Part shown: piece by piece, positions 8,175-15,186 of the stretch
Layout: each line of letters begins with the position of its first letter
How positions within the stretch are numbered: position 1 is the stretch's first letter
DNA from: Herbaspirillum sp. RV1423
Lineage (GTDB): Bacteria; Pseudomonadota; Gammaproteobacteria; Burkholderiales; Burkholderiaceae_D
Assembly (NCBI RefSeq): GCF_000577615.1
Contig: NZ_CBXX010000045.1
Location: 1 to 43,684, forward strand
Direction: 5' to 3'
DNA length: 43,684 bases
Made by a program: the position numbers and the translations under genes
Notes under the pieces: model-generated
Seen by the model: only the letters and a program-made list of their open reading frames with translations
What the model was told of the DNA's origin: nothing
Database searches by the model: none

Positions 8175-8348
8175 CAGACGGTTGATCCATTGGAACTACC
8201 TGGTGTCCAATCATCTCTCGATCCTCGTTATAGTGAAGAGGATTGAGTGGTGGTAGCGATGTTAAATCCATCTCTTTCCGGCGTCGGTGATTCACGAGAT
8301 TTTCCCTATAGTAAAGGCTGATTCTTTACTCCCACATCGATTTGGTTG

Positions 8349-8822
8349 CTAGATGTCTTCGAATACGCCTAGCCACCCGCTTACCGAAATAACTTCTTGC
8401 ATATCAAGATCAAAGGCCATGAACTTGCTGTCGAGGTCGGTATCGGGAGCAATTAGTAAGTTGAGTTCCTGGTCAAACGACCTTCCAATAACTTCGCGTG
8501 ACAATCCGGCTTCAATCGCTTGAGTTTCAGTTGTGATTGGAATCCGACCTGCTGCAAGCACTTCGCGTAACTTGGGAATTAAGTCATCATGACGCCGGAT
8601 CTCTCTTTCATCTTTTTTTAACAAGAGAGCGGTGTACATATATGCTTCCGCGGCAGCTTGGACATCCCATCCAGTTAATTCTGGATACAACGTCAATACC
8701 TTGCGACCATCTTGGTTTAAAAATGGAGTTTCGCTCAGGCCAGATCCGAGTTCAGGAATAACCCTCATCACCAGGCTTGCATTGAATGGAATTTTTTCTG
8801 TATTCGGATTCTCACTGGTCAT
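8349..8822 (-). CDS. Hypothetical protein, 157 aa
   Basis: An unrecognised acidic soluble protein. It has two helical parts (WDVQAAAEAYMYTALLLKKDER; HDDLIPKLREVLAAG) and a C-terminus rich in Asp and hydrophobic residues (PDTDLDSKFMAFDLDMQEVI). The start at MTSENPN is chosen because it lies four bases after the stop of the preceding gene; the longer frame would overlap that gene. The tight spacing implies co-transcription and perhaps translational coupling. No signal peptide. Confidence 0.6.
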   Translation of the reverse strand: MTSENPNTEKIPFNASLVMRVIPELGSGLSETPFLNQDGRKVLTLYPELTGWDVQAAAEAYMYTALLLKKDEREIRRHDDLIPKLREVLAAGRIPITTETQAIEAGLSREVIGRSFDQELNLLIAPDTDLDSKFMAFDLDMQEVISVSGWLGVFEDI

Positions 8823-8826
8823 AGTT

Positions 8827-9027
8827 TTAGATTCCGAATACGTCTTGTTGAAGTCCATTCAGTTCGTCTGCAATCGCAGAAATGCGCTCTTTCAATTTTG
8901 GATTGGTGTGTAGAAGAGCGGAAGCGAGCACTTGTGTTTTGAGGCCACTGGCACTGAAATACAGCACATTTGCCAGCTCTTCTTTTGTAGTAGCTGCAGG
9001 GGGATTCCATTCAACTTTATCTGTCAT
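8827..9027 (-). CDS. Small helical hypothetical protein, 66 aa
   Basis: A 66-residue, mostly helical protein (TKEELANVLYFSASGLKTQVLASALL; KLKERISAIADELNGLQQDVFG). AAGGAATCGGA upstream is a reasonable ribosome-binding site. It is followed four bases later by the 157-residue gene, so the two form a pair. The dispersed palindrome at 9051-9064 lies 24 bp upstream of its start, in promoter position, which suggests control by the protein that binds that site. Family unknown. Confidence 0.6.
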   Translation of the reverse strand: MTDKVEWNPPAATTKEELANVLYFSASGLKTQVLASALLHTNPKLKERISAIADELNGLQQDVFGI

Positions 9028-9050
9028 TCCGATTCCTTAATTTGGACAAA

Positions 9051-9064
9051 TTTCGCATGCGAAA
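9051..9064. promoter_or_regulatory. Dispersed palindrome, copy 1
   Basis: TTTCGCATGCGAAA, perfect 14-bp palindrome with a further AAA on the left and AAT on the right. It lies immediately upstream of the minus-strand gene starting at 9027. Confidence 0.85.
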
Positions 9065-9120
9065 AATGAAAGGGCCGTCAATGACGGCCCTTTCATGACG
9101 GCCCACACAGCGGCCGGAAC

Positions 9121-9324
9121 TTACTCAGCGGGTTTAAGCAGCACTTCAAAACCTTGGCGATTCGCATCGAGAATCGCGTTAACGGTTTCGGTGGAACGAT
9201 CGACCGTTCCGGTAATTTCAATCCGATCAGGTGTGGTCCGGAGGGCGCTTGTGACTTGAATCGCCAGGGTGCTACCAGTAGCTAACTTGACGATCCTGCG
9301 GCCATCTTCAATTTCAATATCCAC
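9121..9324 (-). CDS. Small hypothetical protein, 67 aa
   Basis: A 67-residue beta-rich protein starting with GTG at 9324, with AGGA seven bases upstream. Sequence runs MDIEIEDGRRIVKLATGS, then TPDRIEITGTVDRS, then FEVLLKPAE. No membrane segment and no family recognised. It sits between two genes that each have a dispersed palindrome upstream. A hairpin of repeated GGCCGTCA/TGACGGCC at about 9071-9100, after its stop, could be its terminator. Confidence 0.55.
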   Translation of the reverse strand: MDIEIEDGRRIVKLATGSTLAIQVTSALRTTPDRIEITGTVDRSTETVNAILDANRQGFEVLLKPAE

Positions 9325-9376
9325 GATCCATTCCTTTCAAGTTGTGCATAGGCCTCAGTCACTGTGAGGCCATTAG

Positions 9377-9568
9377 CTATTTGGTTTTCTTGCCGCCGAC
9401 TTTGCCGATGATAGCCAGGATGATTGCGGCAACCACTGCAATTCCGCCGACAGCATAGGCGCGTTCAGGAGTGTCTTCGAAAAGGGCTCGCAAAATGCCC
9501 AGAATGGCAAATGCAGCTGCCATCAGGTAGAAGAACGTTTTGTGGCTCATCAGTTTGTTTTTGTCCAT
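9377..9568 (-). CDS. Small two-span membrane protein, 63 aa
   Basis: A 63-residue protein with two hydrophobic segments, TFFYLMAAAFAILGILRALF and AVGGIAVVAAIILAIIGKV, and a Lys-rich C-terminus (GGKKTK) that would face the cytoplasm. The start at 9568 follows AAAGGTCAACCC; the longer frame upstream runs through the dispersed palindrome at 9607-9622 and is not a credible coding start. Family unknown. The palindrome 40 bp upstream suggests the same regulator as the gene at 9027. Confidence 0.6.
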   Translation of the reverse strand: MDKNKLMSHKTFFYLMAAAFAILGILRALFEDTPERAYAVGGIAVVAAIILAIIGKVGGKKTK

Positions 9569-9606
9569 GGGTTGACCTTTCAGTGTGATTAAACGTGGTG
9601 AATAAT

Positions 9607-9622
9607 ATTTCGCATGCGAAAT
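9607..9622. promoter_or_regulatory. Dispersed palindrome, copy 2
   Basis: ATTTCGCATGCGAAAT, perfect over 16 bp, in the gap between two minus-strand genes and 39 bp upstream of the membrane-protein start at 9568. Confidence 0.85.
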
Positions 9623-9676
9623 TCGCAATAACCTGCTCCGAGTTCAGAGTTTTTAGCTGTTGATTTTTGCTCCTTC

Positions 9677-10063
9677 TCAAGCACCACTCATTGCCTGCTC
9701 GTATGCGCGAGATGCGGATGCCGGACTGGTAAACAAAAAATCGAACTGATCCTTAGGAGCCATGAAAGTTATCAGAGCGTCCATCGGATGACTCGGAGAT
9801 CCTGTTTTCTTCAAGCTCACGCCCAATCGTGCAACCCGTTCGATGAAACTTTGCGACTCTTTACTAAGAGTCTTTTTTGCAATCGCATCAATAATTGATG
9901 TCGCCCTGGGGAGGTCAGATTTCAACCATTCCCCAATCTGCGCCCCCTGTTCCCAGGGATTTGACGCTTTCTTACTTTGAGATTCCGGTATTGCCTCAAG
10001 ATCGACCACGCAACCATGCGTAGCAGATTCGGTATCCGTTACAGCTATGTACACCTTCGACAT
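9677..10063 (-). CDS. Hypothetical protein, 128 aa
   Basis: An unrecognised 128-residue soluble protein. It starts MSKVYIAVTDTESATHGCV, with a predicted beta strand, followed by helices (QIGEWLKSDLPRATSIIDAI; SQSFIERVARLGVSL) and a C-terminal DFLFTSPASASRAYEQAMSG. First gene of the minus-strand run 10063-7977. GAAGGGC precedes the ATG. An AT-rich palindrome at 10126-10141 lies about 60 bp upstream and probably marks the promoter of the run. Confidence 0.6.
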   Translation of the reverse strand: MSKVYIAVTDTESATHGCVVDLEAIPESQSKKASNPWEQGAQIGEWLKSDLPRATSIIDAIAKKTLSKESQSFIERVARLGVSLKKTGSPSHPMDALITFMAPKDQFDFLFTSPASASRAYEQAMSGA

Positions 10064-10125
10064 GCCCTTCTATCCCCCCGTGAGTGGCAATATCGACTGT
10101 ATTACCCCTGATAATTATACGTTGG

Positions 10126-10141
10126 GATTATAATTATAATC
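10126..10141. promoter_or_regulatory. AT-rich palindrome, promoter of the minus-strand run
   Basis: GATTATAATTATAATC is a perfect 16-bp palindrome that contains TATAAT on both strands. It lies 62 bp upstream of the first gene of the minus-strand run. Confidence 0.5.
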
Positions 10142-10206
10142 AATGATTTCGTTTATTTGAATTATTTCTGCTAGGAATCTGCTCCTAATTTGGCCTGCAA
10201 TAAAGC

Positions 10207-10565
10207 GCCTTGGCGCGCGGGCGTCCCCGCTTGCTTGCGTACCGACGATAAAGCTGTCGGCACGCCTCGTTACCGCGCCTGGCGGCGCCACGGCGGATCT
10301 TGCGCCGCCTTCAAAGCCACTTGCTGTGCCTTGGCGCGCGGGCGTCCCCGCTTGCTTGCGTACCGACGATAAAGCTGTCGGCACGCCTCGTTACCGCGCC
10401 TGGCGGCGCCACGGCGGATCTTGCGCCGCCTTCAAAGCCACTTGCTGTGCCTTGGCGCGCGGGTGTCCCCGCTTGCTTGCGTACCGACGATAACGCTGTC
10501 GGCACGCCTTGTTACCGCACCTGGCGGCGCCACGGCGGGTCTTGCGCCCGCCACCCTGAATGCCA
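10207..10565. repeat. Three-copy 121-bp tandem repeat
   Basis: TTGGCGCGCGGG recurs at 10210, 10331 and 10452, exactly 121 bp apart. Copies 1 and 2 are nearly identical; copy 3 has a few changes and diverges after about 10540. Each unit contains short hairpins (CCGACGATAAAGCTGTCGG). Open frames across it shift from copy to copy, since 121 is not a multiple of three, and are not genes. The rest of 10142-11100 has no gene. Confidence 0.9.
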
Positions 10566-10673
10566 CTAAATCCGATTTGGTCACTCTTTCGTCGCACAGT
10601 TAATTGTTCGTTAGGGCTTCGGGCTCTGCCCTTCGCGATTCCAGCCTGGCTATCGCCAGGACAAGAAGTCTCC

Positions 10674-10693
10674 AAATTTCGCATGCGAAATTT
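10674..10693. promoter_or_regulatory. Dispersed palindrome, copy 3
   Basis: The 14-bp core at 10677-10690 extends to a perfect 20-bp palindrome. It lies in the gene-free stretch between the 121-bp repeat and the ParB-like gene, about 490 bp upstream of that gene. Confidence 0.85.
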
Positions 10694-11081
10694 ACTCCAG
10701 ACCACGCTACGCGTGGTGATGAAATTCCCCCTCCTACCTGCCGCCCTATTCGCTGTCACAATACCCTCCGCCCGCGCTTCTCCAGTCAAGGGCCGCGCTG
10801 CGCGCTGATATCCTCGCCCGTTCGGTGCTCGCCTTCGGCTGTGCTCCGCATGCGGCCTGCGGTATCTCCCTTGACTGCGCGCCGGCTCCAGGTATTGAGA
10901 CACCGAGGCGACAGGTATACGGGGAAATTTCATAGCACCGCGACGCTCCGCTTTGCGGTGGGCAAATGCGATGAAACACCTCGGGGCCAGTTCCTGCCCC
11001 GAACCCCACCCGAGGCTATAGGAACCGGCGAAATCTGAAAAAACGTCAAGCAAAATAGTTGCTAATTTATGTTGTTATGTA

Positions 11082-11149
11082 TTATCGGATATCCTGTAAA
11101 ATGTTATAATGATGTTGTTGCGGTGGTGGTGAGCAGACCAAGCCGCAAC
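11082..11149 (+). promoter_or_regulatory. Promoter and leader hairpin of the ParB-like gene
   Basis: A perfect -10, TATAAT, lies at 11105-11110; the -35 position (TTATCG, 11082-11087) is poor. The leader then has an inverted repeat GTTGCGG (11117-11123) / CCGCAAC (11143-11149) enclosing GGTGGTGGTG. The leader hairpin may influence translation; that is inference. Confidence 0.5.
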
Positions 11150-11181
11150 ACCTCTAACCATCATTTATCAGGAGAATGACC

Positions 11182-13098
11182 GTGACTAAGAATCCCCCAA
11201 AGATTGCGATCCAACAGGATGCACATTCTATCTATGTGCCACTGAAAAACTGCGTTTTGTCCCCTCTGAACATGCGCTCCGATGAAGTCGAAAACACCGA
11301 GTTGGATGCCTCCATTGATGACGTGGGCCTGCTGCAAAACCTGATCGGCTACCGGGAGACAAACAAGGCCAAGAAACCCACTGGGAAAGTAGCAATCAAT
11401 GGTGGTGGTAGCCGTCTGCGTTCCCTTTTCAAGAAGCTGGCAGAAGGTCTGATCGATGAAGACTTCCCGGTGCCCGTCAAGATCATCGACATCAAAGATG
11501 CCGTCAAAACAAGTCTGATGGAAAACAAGGCGCGCACGAATCCGCATCCAGCCGACGAACTCAAGGCATTTCTGGCGCTGGCAGACATGGGGCATACATC
11601 AAAGGATATCGGTGCAATGTTCGGTTATGCACCCATTCTCATCACGCAACGTCTGCGCCTTGCAACCATCAGCCCTATGCTGATGGATCTTTACCGAAAG
11701 AATGAAGCAACCTTGCAGCAGCTGACTGCCCTGAGCATAGTGGAAGACCACGCACGCCAAGAAGCAGCTTGGAATGCCACACCAGACTACCAGCGCGATC
11801 CGGAAGAACTGCGCGCCCTCGTAACCCAAGGCGAAACGCCTGCTAATAGCCCCCTCGGCCTGTTCGTAGGGAAGGATGCATACCTCGCCGCTGGCGGCGA
11901 GTTCAACGTTGACTTGTTTGCCCAAGAGGGTGAAGGTTTCATGGTCAATACTCCGCTGGTTCAACAGTTGGCATTAGAAAAACTGACCTTGGCAGTGAAT
12001 CAAATCAAGGAACAAGAAGGCTTAGCTTGGGCAGAAGTAAGCGTTGCTCGACCCTACGCGGCGATTTCTGAATTGCGCGATGTACCGACCACCCAGCGCG
12101 ATTTTACCGAGGAGGAGCAGGCCAAGTATGACGCTCTGGAAACGCGAAATGCCAAGACATATGACGAGTACCAAGATACCTCGGACACCGAAGAAGAAGA
12201 AAAGCTGAGCGCAGAAATTGACGCCAATGAGGCAGAGATGGAAGCAATGCAAGATATGCGGGTGATGATTGACCCAGCATACGCCACTCGCGCTGGTGCG
12301 TTCTTCTGGTTCAACAATGGCGTTCTGGCGCGCTCCAGTCTGAAAGTCCGCCCCGTCGCAAAAACCGAGAGCGAAAGCGAAGATGAGGAAAGCGAAGAGG
12401 ATGCAAACGAAGGCGCAGGCATCGCACAGTCACAAGGACAACCAGAGAAAAAAGAACGGTCTGCACATTCGGATGCGCACACCCGCCGTATGAGCGCGCA
12501 CCGCAATGCGGCGCTGCAAAAGTTGGTTGCAGATAACCAGAAAGTTGCTTTTGCAGTCATGCTGGCAGCAATCCTTCCAGGCGTGCTGAGTGACCGCGAT
12601 TGGTCGCGTAAAGATTCGACCATCGCAATCCGTCCGCCTTACCTCAAAGGCGCTGCGAATGAAATCGAAACCAACGGAGCATGGCAGAACGTTCAAGAGC
12701 AGATCGAGCAAGCGGCTCAGATCGTGAAGGCGAAGGAAGGGGACGACAGCTCGATGTTTTCCCGTCTTTTGGAACTGCCAGAAAGCAGCCTTTTGCAACT
12801 GGTAGCGCTTTGCGCGGCGCTGTCTATCGACGTACTGCACGGCAATGGCGAAAAAGAAGTACCTGCTGCGGAACTGGCAAAAGCAGTGAATTTGGATATG
12901 GCTGACTGGTGGAAGCCGACACCGGATGCATATCTGAACCATGTTTCGTCAAAGCACCTCTTGGCTGTCGTGACCGAGGCAGTTTCTGCAGACGCCGCAA
13001 ATAAGATGGTCGGCTTGAAAAAAGCGCAAATGGTTGAAGCGGCAGCACTCAATTTGACTGACACACGTTGGGTGCCGGAAATGATGCGTACCGCCTAA
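11182..13098 (+). CDS. Large ParB/Spo0J-like protein, leading-region type
   Basis: A 638-residue protein with an N-terminal ParB/sulfiredoxin-type domain (residues about 10-115; VPLKNCVLSPLNMRSDEVE, INGGGSRLRSLFKKL, MENKARTNPHPADELKAFL) followed by a helix-turn-helix (TSKDIGAMFGYAPILITQRLRL). The middle is very acidic (ESESEDEESEEDANE near residue 395), and the C-terminal 200 residues are helical. Length and layout match the large ParB-like proteins of F-type leading regions rather than a classical 300-residue ParB, and no parA lies nearby. GTG at 11182 is chosen because AGGAG is seven bases upstream; the ATG at 11176 is one base from it. It has a strong terminator. It could nevertheless bind the dispersed palindromes; this is untested. 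Confidence 0.82.
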   Translation: MTKNPPKIAIQQDAHSIYVPLKNCVLSPLNMRSDEVENTELDASIDDVGLLQNLIGYRETNKAKKPTGKVAINGGGSRLRSLFKKLAEGLIDEDFPVPVKIIDIKDAVKTSLMENKARTNPHPADELKAFLALADMGHTSKDIGAMFGYAPILITQRLRLATISPMLMDLYRKNEATLQQLTALSIVEDHARQEAAWNATPDYQRDPEELRALVTQGETPANSPLGLFVGKDAYLAAGGEFNVDLFAQEGEGFMVNTPLVQQLALEKLTLAVNQIKEQEGLAWAEVSVARPYAAISELRDVPTTQRDFTEEEQAKYDALETRNAKTYDEYQDTSDTEEEEKLSAEIDANEAEMEAMQDMRVMIDPAYATRAGAFFWFNNGVLARSSLKVRPVAKTESESEDEESEEDANEGAGIAQSQGQPEKKERSAHSDAHTRRMSAHRNAALQKLVADNQKVAFAVMLAAILPGVLSDRDWSRKDSTIAIRPPYLKGAANEIETNGAWQNVQEQIEQAAQIVKAKEGDDSSMFSRLLELPESSLLQLVALCAALSIDVLHGNGEKEVPAAELAKAVNLDMADWWKPTPDAYLNHVSSKHLLAVVTEAVSADAANKMVGLKKAQMVEAAALNLTDTRWVPEMMRTA

Positions 13099-13106
13099 GC
13101 ATCGGT

Positions 13107-13143
13107 ATCGCGCCGCTCGCAACATCAAAGCGGCGCGATTTAT
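13107..13143 (+). terminator. Terminator after the ParB-like gene
   Basis: ATCGCGCCGCT (13107-13117) and its complement AGCGGCGCGAT (13129-13139), 11-nt loop, followed by a T-rich tail. It separates this gene from the toxin-antitoxin pair. Confidence 0.85.
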
Positions 13144-13149
13144 TCAAAT

Positions 13150-13186
13150 ACTTGCATATTTATGCAAGTGCTGATATAATTAACCC
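13150..13186 (+). promoter_or_regulatory. higBA promoter and operator, leaderless start
   Basis: A -35 TTGCAT (13152-13157), a 17-bp spacer and a perfect -10 TATAAT (13175-13180) form a strong promoter. ACTTGCATA, 2 bp, TATGCAAGT is a perfect inverted repeat (13150-13169) that covers the -35, as expected for antitoxin autorepression. The toxin ATG lies only six bases after the -10, so transcription would start at or next to the start codon. Confidence 0.8.
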
Positions 13187-13507
13187 ATGAAACCAATTGA
13201 ATTTCTCGGCTCAAGTCTGAGCGATTTACGTGATATGCCGGAGGATGTTCGTCACGGTTTAGGCGTTGAGTTGGCACGTGTCCAATATGGATTAGAGCCT
13301 ACAGATTTTAAACCAATGCCGACAGTTGGTGCAGGAGCATATGAGATCCGCTATCGCGACAAAGCCAATGGTGCGTTTCGCGTAATGTATGTGGCAAAGG
13401 TTGCTAACGCCATCTATGTTCTTCATGCCTTCCAGAAGAAGACACAAAAGACCGAAAAGATGGATATCGATCTTGCGGCAAAACGGTACAAAACGATTGG
13501 AGTATGA
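13187..13507 (+). CDS. higB: HigB-like toxin (RelE/ParE superfamily)
   Basis: A 106-residue toxin of the RelE/HigB (phage Gp49-like) group, normally an mRNA interferase acting at the ribosome. The family pattern is plain: LSDLRDMPEDVRHGLGVELARVQ at the N-terminus, AYEIRYRDKANGAFRVMYVAK in the core, and VLHAFQKKTQKTEKMDIDLAAKR towards the C-terminus. The reverse order, toxin first, is typical of higBA. The last bases overlap the antitoxin start (ATGA), so the two are translationally coupled. No ribosome-binding site precedes it; the transcript appears leaderless. Confidence 0.88.
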   Translation: MKPIEFLGSSLSDLRDMPEDVRHGLGVELARVQYGLEPTDFKPMPTVGAGAYEIRYRDKANGAFRVMYVAKVANAIYVLHAFQKKTQKTEKMDIDLAAKRYKTIGV

Positions 13508-13818
13508 AAATGGAAACCACTGATCCACGCTGGAATGATGAAAGCCGCACACCCAGCAGCGGCAATGTGTTTGCTGACTTGGGTTTCGACACTGCTGAAG
13601 CGCAAGTCATGCTCATGCGCGTCAAGGTGCTGGCCGAAACCTCCCAGCGCCTGAAGGAAACAGGCTGGACACAAGCCGTAGCGGCCAAAGAATTAGGTCT
13701 GACCCAGCCGCGAGTTTCCCGCCTGATGAAAGGCAAAGTTGAGGATTTCAGCTTGGATATGCTGATGACCTTGGCGGGTAAACTTGGTTTGAAGCCGCAA
13801 GTTAGCTTTGCTGGCTAA
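13504..13818 (+). CDS. higA: HigA-like XRE antitoxin
   Basis: A 104-residue antitoxin that would neutralise the upstream toxin and repress the operon. Residues about 40-95 form an XRE helix-turn-helix of the HTH_37 type: VLAETSQRLKETGWTQAVAAKELG, then TQPRVSRLMKGKVEDFSLD and LMTLAGKLGL. The N-terminal 30 residues (TDPRWNDESRTPSSGNVFADLG) are the expected variable toxin-binding part. The start overlaps the toxin stop by four bases. The inverted repeat over the promoter at 13150-13169 is its likely operator. Confidence 0.88.
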   Translation: MKMETTDPRWNDESRTPSSGNVFADLGFDTAEAQVMLMRVKVLAETSQRLKETGWTQAVAAKELGLTQPRVSRLMKGKVEDFSLDMLMTLAGKLGLKPQVSFAG

Positions 13819-14016
13819 ATCCTCCTGCACGGCTTGGGCTTGGGCGTGGCTACGTCCTGCCACAAGTGACCCGCAGGCTCAGGCCTCCGGGTAAGTCGTC
13901 CTGGCATGCCAGGACAAGTCGGACGCTCTTGGGGCTACGCCCCGCCGCTAGGCACCCCCTCCTCTCTCGCATTGGCCTTGCCTGACTTGGCCAACGTAAG
14001 ACCCAAATGCTCCGAT

Positions 14017-14038
14017 GAAATTTCGCATGCGAAATTTC
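14017..14038. promoter_or_regulatory. Dispersed palindrome, copy 4 (longest)
   Basis: The core at 14021-14034 extends to a perfect 22-bp palindrome, the longest copy in the window. It lies in the gene-free gap between the antitoxin gene and the second iteron cluster. Confidence 0.85.
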
Positions 14039-14140
14039 AAAGAAACGCACACTTTACTTCACAGCTAAATATCTGCCCTGATAAAACCGAATTAGGTTGA
14101 AACTTGGTCTGCGGCAAAATTCGGTTTCATTCTCAATCAA

Positions 14141-14154
14141 TTTCGCAGGCGAAA
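14141..14154. promoter_or_regulatory. Dispersed palindrome, near-match copy 5
   Basis: TTTCGCAGGCGAAA differs from the other copies by a single central base, T to G. It lies 107 bp from copy 4. Between them an AAACCGAATT / AATTCGGTTT inverted repeat spans about 14085-14127. Confidence 0.7.
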
Positions 14155-14183
14155 TTTCTAAATGATGATAATCAGCAATTTTG

Positions 14184-14580
14184 CTCAAAATGACTGACGA
14201 CCGACTTTGTTAGTCATTTTGAGTAGATGAACCATAGCAAAATCCGTTTCAACTTCTAAATGCTATCCCGTGACCAAAAACCTCAGCAACAAGAGTGCCG
14301 AGGGGTCTTTACTCAATCTGACTAACGGTAAAAAATTTCCACCTTGCCCCACGCCGGTTTCCGAGGCGTCACTCATTTTGAGCAGCAGGTTGACTAAGGA
14401 CAAACCTCGGATATTGAGTTGAAAAATCAGTATTGCGATTAATATAAGATATGGAGTAATGCAATCGTAAGTATGAAATCGGTAGATATTGAGCAATAAA
14501 GCTGTGAAATTAGTCGTTTTGAGTTAATTAGTTGTCTCAGCATTAAATGCACTCGTTGCGTAGTCGTCAGTCATTTTGAG
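14184..14580. repeat. Second Rep iteron cluster
   Basis: Perfect iterons lie at 14184-14198 and, inverted, 14566-14580. Near-matches lie at 14209 (inverted), 14312, 14368 (inverted) and 14509 (inverted). The first two face each other as a large inverted repeat, 14184-14223. Spacing is irregular, from 10 to about 130 bp, and no DnaA box was seen. No gene overlaps. It may titrate Rep, pair with oriV in handcuffing, or be a secondary origin. Confidence 0.8.
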
Positions 14581-14660
14581 CATTTTGAATTGAGAGCAAG
14601 CCCAGGTTGGGAGTAAATCAGCTGATTTCGAGCTCCGGTTGTGTCGTTTAGAAAGACCTT

Positions 14661-14803
14661 GGGCGTTCCCCGGCTGCGCCGGGTCGGGCTTTCGTGCTTC
14701 GCATCGAGCCGCCTGCAGCGTCTCGCCCCTTCGGGCTTCAATCCTTCCCTCCCTTCGGTCGGCTAACGCCTCCGCGCCTCTGGCGCTGCGCGCTTCGCTT
14801 GCC
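14661..14803. repeat. GC-rich direct repeat, copy A
   Basis: About 143 bp, from GGGCGTTCCCCGGC to GCTTCGCTTGCC, almost identical to 19670-19811. It is rich in small hairpins (CCCCGGCTGCGCCGGG; GCCTCTGGCGC). The rest of 14804-15186 is similar GC-rich DNA without a supportable gene. Confidence 0.85.
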
Positions 14804-15186
14804 AACCCCCTGATTAGGGCGCCATGCGCCCGGACGGCGCTGCGCGCCGTTACCCCATGCAGTGGCCAGCACGCTACCTACTCGGCGCACATAAGTCCTG
14901 CCGCTAGTCAGGCAAAAAATAAAACGGAGACGGCTGCCGGCGCAAGGGTCGCTAACGCTCAAATCCTCACCCGGTCCTGTCCGCTGCGCGGCCAGGCGTG
15001 CGGCTTCCGGTTTGCCCCTTGCCCCGGCAACCGCCTCCATTTTTTGCCAGCCTGGCCGCGACAGGACTCATGTGAACCGATCACCAGATAGCCCAAGCGG
15101 CATCAGCAGTGTGAAACGAAAACCTACGATCGCCGCGCCGGATCTATGCGCCCCGATCACTCAAAAAACTCGAAAGGAAATTCTAA

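Noticed and set aside
10311..11053. Overlapping long frames on both strands in the 121-bp repeat region
   Set aside because: They follow the repeat in shifting frames and run through the dispersed palindrome; no start signals.
12054..12623. Minus-strand 189-codon frame inside the ParB-like gene
   Set aside because: Ser-rich antisense reading of the acidic stretch of a well-supported gene.
14639..15091. Plus-strand 150-codon frame before the DUF3560 gene
   Set aside because: Lies across GC-rich repeat copy A and the hairpin block; low-complexity reading without a start signal.
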